A stretch of DNA of 5,248 nucleotides, from the NCBI GenBank assembly GCA_007122215.1, contig SKUG01000243.1, forward strand, positions 1-5,248, in the 5' to 3' direction. The first letter of the stretch is position 1, and each line of letters begins with the position of its first letter. This document shows positions 1 through 4,799 of the stretch, piece after piece. A program made the translations under genes and the position numbers. Under the pieces are notes generated by a model. That model ran no database searches and was not told the DNA's origin. It saw only the letters and a list, made by a program, of their open reading frames with translations. The stretch is from Thermoleophilia bacterium (GTDB lineage Bacteria; Actinomycetota; Thermoleophilia; Gaiellales; SKUG01).

Positions 1-162
1 CACGAGGCCCTCGTCATCGATCCGCACCGCCATCGAGGAGCGCGCAGCCGATGGGCCCACGGCGCTGCGCCATGCCGCGGGCAGCTCCCCCAGCCGGGCC
101 GTGGCCTCCCCCAGCACGGCAGACAGCAGGTCCGCCGCCGGAACCGGTGCCGAGTCGCTCAT
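1..162 (-). CDS. DciA-like protein (DUF721), N-terminal part, cut by window edge
   Basis: Only the first 54 codons are present. The frame is open to base 1 and encodes a peptide beginning MSDSAPVPAADLL. It contains the DUF721/DciA core pattern: a Trp (LPAAWRSAVG, about residues 28-37), then a small-residue stretch with SAARSS, then VRIDDEGLV, which matches the family layout 'W..vvG..ia..s.p..l.dg.L.V'. Family knowledge: DciA proteins recruit or load the replicative helicase DnaB in bacteria lacking DnaC, and in actinobacteria a DUF721 gene usually sits between recF and gyrB. The ATG at 162 overlaps the recF stop in an ATGA arrangement, which suggests translational coupling. An in-frame ATG at 180, just after a G-rich GGTAGGGGC, is an alternative start and would overlap recF by 22 nt. 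The assignment rests on a short segment plus gene order; the C-terminal half is not visible. Confidence 0.8.
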   Translation of the reverse strand, partial: MSDSAPVPAADLLSAVLGEATARLGELPAAWRSAVGPSAARSSMAVRIDDEGLV

Positions 163-1292
163 GCCGTCAGGCTCGTCCATGCCCCTACCGTACCCTGCGC
201 GACGAGTGCGGACGCGCTGTCGACGGGCATCGGCTCCGGCAGCGCTGGCGTGGTGACGATCACCTGGGATGGCCAGCCCGCCACGCGGGCCAGCAGCCGT
301 TCGACCCGGCCGTCGTCGAGCTCTGCCAGCGGATCGTCGAGCAGCAGCGCCGGGACCGTGCCCGTACGCTCCTCGACCAGCCGGGCCTCGGCGAGCATCC
401 AGGCCAGCAGCGCGGTACGCTGCTGGCCCGTGGAGCCGGCGTGCCGCAGGTCGCTGCCCTCCCGTCGAAACGAGAGGTCGTCGAGGTGCGGTCCAGCGAG
501 GGTCGTGCCCCGACGCAGCTCCGCGGCCGCCTGCTCCTCCAGGGCACGGGCAAGGTCGGCGCCCCGCTCGTCGGGCACGACCTCCAGGAGGTCGCCACCG
601 GCCAGCCCGGCGTGCTCCTCGCCGAGCAGCGGGGCCAGGCCCGACAGCACCTCGGCGCGCGCCGCCCGAACGGTGCCTCCCAGCTCGACGAGCTGCTCGT
701 TCCAGGGCTCGATGCCGTGGGGTGCACGCATGCTGCCCCGGGCGCCACGCAGGAGGGCGTTGCGCTGGGTCAGGGCCTCGACGTAGCGGCGCTGGGCCGC
801 TGCCGCAGCCGGGATCACGCGGGCCGCCAGGCGATCAACCAGCGCGCGTCGCCGTGCCGGTGCGCCGCGCATGGTCAGCAGGCGCTCCGGGAAGAAGGCT
901 GCGACGGGGGTCCCGGCGCCGAATGCCGTGGCGCTGGCGACCTCCTCGCCGTCTCGTCGCAGCGAGCGGCGGCCGCCCGGCTCGATCCCCCAGCTGCGCT
1001 GCTCGATGCCGGATGGGCCCCCGACCCTGCCTCGCACGACGGCAACGCCCGCGCCCTCGCGGACCACCCGGGCCTGGCGGGTCGTCCGCGCCGAGCTGCC
1101 CGTCAGCAGGCAGCAGGCTGCCTCCAGCAGGTTTGTCTTGCCGGCACCGTTGGGACCGTGCAGGAGCGCAAGGCCGGGCGGGATCTCCAGCTCGAGCCGC
1201 GGCCAGGACCGCACGTCGCGCAGCTCCAGCGCGCCAACGCCCACGGCGACGGCCAGCGGTGAGCGGCCCGCGCCGCCCGCGCCCTCAGTCAC
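159..1292 (-). CDS. recF: DNA replication/repair protein RecF
   Basis: RecF is an SMC-like ABC ATPase that binds gapped DNA and helps RecO/RecR load RecA at stalled forks. The 377-residue product has Walker A GPNGAGKT (46-53), the RR-containing segment MRGAPARRRALVD (141-153), RNALL (178-182), GPHLDD (267-272), the ABC signature STGQQRT (287-293), and Walker B with D-loop ALLLDDPLAELD (315-326). Length is near the family's 360-380. The second family motif is usually GPHR-DD, so Leu at position 270 is unusual. The GTG at 1292 overlaps the dnaN stop by 8 nt, as expected for coupled translation. The GTG at 1244 (codon 17) places the LELRDVRSW strand at exactly the distance from the start seen in E. 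coli RecF, and the 16 extra residues are Gly/Ala-rich, so 1244 may be the true start. Neither has a clear Shine-Dalgarno sequence. The stop TGA overlaps the next gene. Confidence 0.95.
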   Translation of the reverse strand: MTEGAGGAGRSPLAVAVGVGALELRDVRSWPRLELEIPPGLALLHGPNGAGKTNLLEAACCLLTGSSARTTRQARVVREGAGVAVVRGRVGGPSGIEQRSWGIEPGGRRSLRRDGEEVASATAFGAGTPVAAFFPERLLTMRGAPARRRALVDRLAARVIPAAAAAQRRYVEALTQRNALLRGARGSMRAPHGIEPWNEQLVELGGTVRAARAEVLSGLAPLLGEEHAGLAGGDLLEVVPDERGADLARALEEQAAAELRRGTTLAGPHLDDLSFRREGSDLRHAGSTGQQRTALLAWMLAEARLVEERTGTVPALLLDDPLAELDDGRVERLLARVAGWPSQVIVTTPALPEPMPVDSASALVAQGTVGAWTSLTA

Positions 1293-2382
1293 GCAGCTCG
1301 ACGGGCATCAGCAGGTACCGGAAGCCCTCGTCCTCGCCGCTCAGCAGGCCCGCATCGCGCGGCGAGACCAGTCGCAGGACCACGACGTCCTCCTCGACGC
1401 TCTGCACGCCATCCCGCAGGAACTCGGCGTTGAAGCCGACCTGCAGCGGCTCGCCCTGGTACTCGACGGCCATGGTCTCGGTGGCCGCGCCCACGTCCTG
1501 CTGGCGCGCAGACACCGTCAGCTGGCCGTCGGCGAACGCGAGCCGCAGCGGCGAGTTGCGCTGGGCCAGCAGCCGGGTCCGGTTGACGACCTCGAGCAGC
1601 TCTGCCCGGGCGATGCGCGCCTCGGAGGCGAACTCCTTGGGGATCAGCGCCTCGTGGTTGGGGAACTGCCCCTCGATCAGCCGCGCGGTGACCCAGGTGT
1701 CGTCGATGCCAAAGAGCGCATGGCCCTCGCTGATGCCCAGTGCCAGCTGGGTGGCCGGGGCCTGGTCGACGATCCGCACGAGCTCGTCGAGGGCGCGGGC
1801 CGGCACGACGGCGGTGATCGCCTCGGGCAGGTCGACCGAGGCCGGGGTGGTGCGGGTGCTCAGCCGGTAGGAGTCGGTGGCGACCATCGTCAGGCCATCG
1901 CTGGCGATGCGCATGTTGACGCCGGTGAGCACGGGGCGGGACTCGTCCTGGGAGGCCGCCCGGCTGACTGCCTGCACCGTCGCGGTGAAGGCATCGCCGG
2001 GGATCGACACGAGGTCCCCACCGGGCCGCGGCAGCTGCGGGAAGTCGTCCGCGTCGAAGGCGTTGAGCTGGTAGGTGCTCTCGCCGGAGGTCACCGACAG
2101 CATGCCCTCGGTGAACGCGAGGCGCACGGTCTCGCCGCTGAGCAGCCGGACGATGTCGAGCAGCAGCTTGCCGGTGACGACCGCCACGCCATCTGCCTCG
2201 ACCTCCGCGGCAAGCCGGGTGCGGACCGACAGCTCCATGTCGGTCGCTGCCAGGTGCAGCTCACCGTCGCGTGCGGCGAGCTGGATGCCGGCGAGCACCT
2301 GGATGCTCGTTCGGGTCGAGAGGCCACGCGCGGCGACCTGGAGGTGCCGCAGGAGCTCCTCGCGATTGCAGGTGCAGGTCAT
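1285..2382 (-). CDS. dnaN: DNA polymerase III beta subunit (sliding clamp)
   Basis: DnaN forms the ring-shaped homodimer that tethers DNA polymerase III and many repair enzymes to DNA. From the ATG at 2382 the product is 365 residues, against 366 in E. coli, which fits three clamp domains of about 120 residues each. Recognisable segments are STRTSIQVLAGI near residue 22, the ATDMELS stretch near 46, ESRPVLTGV near 147, ATDSYRLS near 168 (family ATDGYRL), and the C-terminal YLLMPVELRD (family Y.lMP.r.). The start was chosen because MTCTCNREELL aligns without offset to the E. coli N-terminus (Arg at position 7). An in-frame ATG at 2415 adds 11 residues, and a GTG at 2409 sits 6 nt after a purine-rich GAAGAG, so an upstream start is possible. 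The bases just before 2382 (CCTCC) are not a ribosome-binding site. It is followed closely by recF. Confidence 0.97.
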   Translation of the reverse strand: MTCTCNREELLRHLQVAARGLSTRTSIQVLAGIQLAARDGELHLAATDMELSVRTRLAAEVEADGVAVVTGKLLLDIVRLLSGETVRLAFTEGMLSVTSGESTYQLNAFDADDFPQLPRPGGDLVSIPGDAFTATVQAVSRAASQDESRPVLTGVNMRIASDGLTMVATDSYRLSTRTTPASVDLPEAITAVVPARALDELVRIVDQAPATQLALGISEGHALFGIDDTWVTARLIEGQFPNHEALIPKEFASEARIARAELLEVVNRTRLLAQRNSPLRLAFADGQLTVSARQQDVGAATETMAVEYQGEPLQVGFNAEFLRDGVQSVEEDVVVLRLVSPRDAGLLSGEDEGFRYLLMPVELRD

Positions 2383-2503
2383 GGAGGTTGTTCCCACGGG
2401 GTCGAGCACTGTCATCTCTTCACTTGTCTTTCATTGCTGTGGTTGTAGGGCTGCCTATGCCGGGGACAGCTATGGAATCCCCTGCATGTGAGCGAAATAT
2501 CGG

Positions 2504-2523
2504 TGTGGATCCCGGGTGGATGG
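2504..2523 (-). promoter_or_regulatory. Two weak DnaA-box-like sites, same orientation
   Basis: On the minus strand, 2504-2512 reads GGATCCACA (7 of 9 to TTATCCACA) and 2515-2523 reads CCATCCACC (6 of 9). Both contain the ATCCAC core. Their starts are 11 bp apart, about one helical turn, so two DnaA molecules could bind side by side. They lie at the edge of the AT-rich stretch. Individually weak; the pairing and location are what support them. Confidence 0.45.
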
Positions 2524-2545
2524 AATGGGTGTGCTTCCCCGGGTT

Positions 2546-2570
2546 TCCCCATGGGGACCGATCCGTCCCC
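2546..2570. repeat. Overlapping short inverted repeats downstream of dnaA
   Basis: TCCCCATGGGGA (2546-2557) is a perfect 12-bp palindrome. Its right half also forms a second inverted repeat, GGGGAC (2553-2558) with GTCCCC (2565-2570) around a 6-nt loop, so the two pairings exclude each other. Two CCCGGG palindromes lie nearby at 2511-2516 and 2538-2543. The location, about 50-70 nt past the dnaA stop on its transcript, would suit a terminator or mRNA 3' end, but no U-tract follows. An origin-architecture role is equally possible. Confidence 0.4.
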
Positions 2571-2583
2571 GGAAGCTGCATGG

Positions 2584-2626
2584 GTGTCCACCGCGCGTCC
2601 ACGTTCCATCCCCCAGCCTATCCACG
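2584..2626 (+). promoter_or_regulatory. Three DnaA-box-like sites, one over the dnaA stop codon
   Basis: On the plus strand, 2584-2592 is GTGTCCACC (7 of 9 to TTGTCCACA), 2595-2603 is GCGTCCACG (6 of 9) and 2618-2626 is CTATCCACG (7 of 9 to TTATCCACA). The first two starts are 11 bp apart. The third contains the complement of the dnaA TAG stop, so it partly lies inside the gene. These sites face the opposite way to the pair at 2504-2523. All are imperfect, so binding is inferred. Confidence 0.45.
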
Positions 2627-4240
2627 GTCCCCGACGCGTACCTGCACGCCCCGCAGGCTGCTGGTGAGGTCCTCCACCATGTCGAGGACCTCCTGGTCCT
2701 CGCGCATCAGGGTCTCGACGCGGCCATGTGCGTGCAGGACCGTGGAGTGGTCCTTGCCGCCAAAGCGCTGGCCGATCTGGGTGGACGGCGCCCCGAGGAG
2801 CGTGCGCGAGAGGTACATGGCGATCTGCCGGGGACGGGCCACGGTCCGGGCGCGGCTGCGGCCGACGAGCTCCTCGTGGGAGAGGCCGAACTTCTCGCAG
2901 ACGGCCCGCTGGATGTCCTCGATGGTGAGCTCGCGCGCGGGCTCGCTGGACTGCGCGGCAAACGAGTCGAGTATGCGGCCGGCCAGCTCGGGGGTGATCG
3001 GGCGTCCGCGCAGGGAGGCCGCGGCGATCACGCGGGTCAGGGCCCCCTCGAGCTCCCGGACGTTCGTGGTGACGCGCTCGCCGATCATGGCCAGCACGTC
3101 GGGATCGACGTGGACGCCCTCGAGCAGCGCCTTCTTGTGCAGGATGGCGATGCGGGTCTCGCGGTCGGGCTGGGCGATGTCGGTGATCAGTCCCCAGGCA
3201 AACCGGGAGCGCAGGCGCTCCTCGATGCGGGACAGGCCCACCGGCTCGCAGTCGCTGGTGAGCACGACCTGGCCGCCCGACTCGGTGAGCGCGTTGAAGG
3301 TGTGGAAGAACTCCTCCTGCAGGGAGGGCCCCTTGTCCGCGAGGAACTGCACGTCGTCGACGAGCAGGACGTCGATGCCGCGGAAGAACTCCTTGAAGCG
3401 GCGTCGAGCGGTCGAGCGGTCGCTGTGGCCGATCATCTGGATGAAGCGGACCACGAACTGCTCCGAGGTCACGTACGCGACACGCACGCCCGGGCGCGTG
3501 GCCAACGCGTAGTGGCCGATGGCGTGCAGCAGGTGCGTCTTGCCGAGGCCGGTGGGACCGTAAATGTAGAGCGGGTTGTAGCTCTGGCCAGGGGACTCGG
3601 CGACGTTCAGTGCAGCGGCATGGGCGAGCTGGTTGGTCTCACCGATCACGAAGGTATCGAATCGATACCCGGGGTTGAGGCGCAGCCCGAAGGCATCGTC
3701 ATGGGAGGCCTGGCGCCCTCGGCCCGACGGCCTGCCGGCGCTCGCAGGAGTCGTCGCGGGTGCTGCAGGGGCATCGAGCTCGGCGAGCAGCTCGGCCTCG
3801 CTGATCTCATCTCCCCACGCCCCGGGTGCAGGAGCGGGCTCGCGCGGCGGGACGTCGGCGCCACCGTGGGTCGGGGTCGCGGGGGCGCGTGCCGCTGCGG
3901 GGGGCTGCCCCGATGCTGGTGCCACGGGAGGCTCGATGCCGTCCGCGGGATGGCGATCGGCCGCCGCCGGATCGACACCCGCACCCTCATGCGCCACGAG
4001 CTCGACCTCGAGCGGCGCGCCGGCGGCCTGGTGGACGGCGTCGCTGAGCTCGGCGAGGAAGTGGGACCGCACCCAGCCCACGGCAAACCCGTTGGGGAAG
4101 CTGATGGTGACCGACGTCGGGTCGAGGCCGACCACGTGCGCATCGGCGAACCAGCTGTGGAGGTCGGCAGGCCGCAGGTTGCGACGAAGCACGTCGTGCA
4201 CCTGCTCCCAGAACCCCCTGTAGGCACCTGCTCCCGACAC
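2618..4240 (-). CDS. dnaA: Chromosomal replication initiator protein DnaA
   Basis: DnaA is the AAA+ initiator that binds DnaA boxes at oriC, opens the duplex and recruits the helicase. The product is 540 residues. Domain I is about 1-82 (FWEQVHDVLRRNL, then SWF at 29-31). Domain II is a Pro/Ala-rich linker of about 100 residues (84-185) with an acidic patch at 144-156. The AAA+ domain starts near LNPGYRFDTF (188-197), with Walker A GPTGLGKT (228-235), Walker B VLLVDD (291-296), sensor I TSD (328-330), the arginine-finger region RLRSRFAWGL (342-351) and sensor II within VRELEGAL (394-401). Domain IV has RPRQIAMYL (469-477) and the DnaA signature FGGKDHSTVLHA (493-504), whose DHST should read the box. 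The GTG start at 4240 follows a G-run (GGGGGGTG) at about 6 nt and gives the family-typical N-terminus. Sensor I reads SDCEP where SDR-P is usual. The stop is TAG. Confidence 0.98.
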   Translation of the reverse strand: MSGAGAYRGFWEQVHDVLRRNLRPADLHSWFADAHVVGLDPTSVTISFPNGFAVGWVRSHFLAELSDAVHQAAGAPLEVELVAHEGAGVDPAAADRHPADGIEPPVAPASGQPPAAARAPATPTHGGADVPPREPAPAPGAWGDEISEAELLAELDAPAAPATTPASAGRPSGRGRQASHDDAFGLRLNPGYRFDTFVIGETNQLAHAAALNVAESPGQSYNPLYIYGPTGLGKTHLLHAIGHYALATRPGVRVAYVTSEQFVVRFIQMIGHSDRSTARRRFKEFFRGIDVLLVDDVQFLADKGPSLQEEFFHTFNALTESGGQVVLTSDCEPVGLSRIEERLRSRFAWGLITDIAQPDRETRIAILHKKALLEGVHVDPDVLAMIGERVTTNVRELEGALTRVIAAASLRGRPITPELAGRILDSFAAQSSEPARELTIEDIQRAVCEKFGLSHEELVGRSRARTVARPRQIAMYLSRTLLGAPSTQIGQRFGGKDHSTVLHAHGRVETLMREDQEVLDMVEDLTSSLRGVQVRVGDRG

Positions 4241-4259
4241 GTCACACCCCCCGGGGACC

Positions 4260-4268
4260 TTGTCCCCA
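4260..4268 (+). promoter_or_regulatory. DnaA-box-like site in the dnaA leader
   Basis: TTGTCCCCA differs from TTGTCCACA at one position (A to C at position 7). It lies 20 nt upstream of the dnaA GTG start, inside the predicted leader and opposite in orientation to the box at 4326-4334. The substitution falls in the conserved CCAC core, so binding may be weak. Confidence 0.4.
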
Positions 4269-4325
4269 CTCGCACCCAACCGGAAAACCTCGTCCGCCGC
4301 CAGCCGGGGCCCTCCTGGCCCGGCG

Positions 4326-4334
4326 CGTGGACAA
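4326..4334 (-). promoter_or_regulatory. DnaA box over the predicted dnaA transcription start
   Basis: On the minus strand this reads TTGTCCACG, 8 of 9 to the actinobacterial TTGTCCACA. It begins 7 nt after the end of the dnaA -10 candidate TACAAT, so the expected +1 is the first base of the box. DnaA bound here should block RNA polymerase, a classic autorepression layout. The promoter itself is a prediction. Confidence 0.65.
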
Positions 4335-4340
4335 GGGGCA

Positions 4341-4369
4341 ATTGTAGGGGGGTTGGTAGCAGGATGCAA
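4341..4369 (-). promoter_or_regulatory. Candidate dnaA promoter
   Basis: Read on the minus strand, TTGCAT (4364-4369, matching TTG of the -35 consensus) is followed after 17 nt by TACAAT (4341-4346, 5 of 6 to TATAAT). Transcription would start near 4334 and give a leader of about 95 nt before the dnaA GTG. The -35 is weak; the -10 is the strongest on this strand in the spacer. Confidence 0.55.
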
Positions 4370-4431
4370 CCGGCCACTGCCGGCGCCGTGCCGGGGACCG
4401 CCGGCGACTCCCGATACGGGACACGCGACGG

Positions 4432-4506
4432 ATATCCACGGGGAGGGGACAAGCATGGGGATAACCCGGCGGCGCGGTGATGGGAGCGGGGATAACGTGT
4501 GGACAA
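4432..4506. promoter_or_regulatory. Dense cluster of five DnaA-box-like sites
   Basis: Sites are ATATCCACG at 4432-4440 (plus strand, 7 of 9) and four that read on the minus strand: TTGTCCCCT at 4444-4452, TTATCCCCA at 4456-4464 (8 of 9), TTATCCCCG at 4487-4495 and TTGTCCACA at 4498-4506 (perfect). Starts are 12, 12, 31 and 11 bp apart, that is, near helical-turn steps. The last four share an orientation. The motif GGGGATAAC occurs twice, 31 bp apart (4457-4465 and 4488-4496). Three sites share a C in place of A at position 7, so they may be low-affinity sites that fill from the perfect box. This is the best single candidate for the DnaA assembly core. Confidence 0.65.
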
Positions 4507-4564
4507 GTGTGTCCCGGATCGGGGAAGGGCACGCCCGGATGGGGAATCCGGGCCATCTGCCAGG

Positions 4565-4573
4565 TGTGGATGA
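4565..4573 (-). promoter_or_regulatory. DnaA box upstream of rpmH
   Basis: The minus strand reads TCATCCACA, 8 of 9 to TTATCCACA, with an intact ATCCACA core. It lies 59 bp beyond the perfect box in the same orientation and about 67 bp upstream of the rpmH -10 element. Confidence 0.55.
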
Positions 4574-4639
4574 CAGCCCGGCTCGGGGAGCGGTCGAACG
4601 CGCCGCTGCCAGGTGCCGCGGGCCCGGCCGGAACACGGC

Positions 4640-4645
4640 TATACT
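4640..4645 (+). promoter_or_regulatory. -10 element of rpmH, apparently leaderless
   Basis: TATACT (5 of 6 to TATAAT) ends 9 nt before the rpmH ATG at 4655. Transcription would therefore start at about 4652-4655, on or next to the start codon. No Shine-Dalgarno sequence precedes the ATG (the bases are TTCCCCGGCC). No recognisable -35 lies 16-18 nt upstream. TANNNT directly before a start codon is typical of leaderless genes in actinobacteria. Confidence 0.6.
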
Positions 4646-4654
4646 TCCCCGGCC

Positions 4655-4789
4655 ATGAAGCGAACCTTCCAGCCCAACAAGCGCCGCCGTGCCAAGAAGC
4701 ATGGATTCCGCAACCGCATGAAGACCCGGTCTGGTCGGCAGCTGCTCAAGCGCCGCCGCAACCGCGGCCGCAAGCGCCTGAGCGCCTGA
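4655..4789 (+). CDS. rpmH: 50S ribosomal protein L34
   Basis: A 44-residue, strongly basic protein beginning [19 protein letters not shown] and ending GRKRLSA. This is the full L34 signature (KRT-QPN-RRR-K-HGFR-RM-T--GR--L--RR--GRK-L). Its length is normal for the family. L34 is a small component of the large ribosomal subunit that threads into 23S rRNA. The ATG at 4655 is the only start that gives the conserved N-terminus. The gene leads a two-gene plus-strand operon with rnpA 10 nt downstream and diverges from dnaA, the standard origin-proximal arrangement. Translation is probably leaderless. Confidence 0.97.
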   Translation: MKRTFQPNKRRRAKKHGFRNRMKTRSGRQLLKRRRNRGRKRLSA

Positions 4790-4799
4790 CCCGATCTCC

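Larger units (their letters stand above)
2383..2617. other. dnaA-dnaN spacer, putative oriC part with DNA-unwinding candidate
   Basis: This 235-nt gap lies at the usual origin position in actinobacteria and Firmicutes. The part from about 2411 to 2504 is roughly half A+T (for example 2411-2440 and 2491-2504), far richer than the surrounding 70% GC DNA, so it is the best unwinding-element candidate in the window. The part from 2504 to 2626 carries DnaA-box-like 9-mers (listed separately) and short palindromes. No SD-led gene is convincing here, and no strong -10 box for dnaN could be picked out on the minus strand. The origin role is inferred from location, base composition and boxes. Confidence 0.6.
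4241..4654. other. rpmH-dnaA spacer: putative main DnaA-box cluster of oriC plus divergent promoters
   Basis: This 414-nt stretch between divergent rpmH and dnaA has about eight 9-mers resembling TTATCCACA/TTGTCCACA, one of them exact, most facing the minus direction. It also holds a dnaA promoter candidate and the rpmH -10 element. A GGGCC-CTCCT-GGCCC hairpin at 4307-4321 would form in the dnaA leader RNA. No gene is convincing here: the in-frame minus-strand extension of dnaA runs through these sites and antisense to rpmH. Boxes on both sides of dnaA suggest a bipartite origin; this is inference from the sites. Confidence 0.65.

Noticed and set aside
51..1262. Long plus-strand open frame (403 codons) opposite recF
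   Set aside because: Antisense shadow in high-GC DNA; the minus-strand frame has clear RecF motifs, and this one is low-complexity Arg/Ala/Pro with no family pattern.
871..2448. Plus-strand open frame of 525 codons opposite dnaN and recF
   Set aside because: Its reading frame mirrors the codon structure of the minus-strand genes and shows no recognisable domain.
2546..2570. Intrinsic terminator for dnaA
   Set aside because: Hairpins exist but no U-tract follows on the minus-strand transcript, so it was listed only as an inverted repeat.
2420..2609. Small minus-strand frames of 60-65 codons between dnaA and dnaN
   Set aside because: They span the putative origin sites, have no clear ribosome-binding site and resemble no known protein.
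2516..4480. Plus-strand open frame of 654 codons opposite dnaA
   Set aside because: Shadow of dnaA; the product is compositionally biased and lacks motifs.
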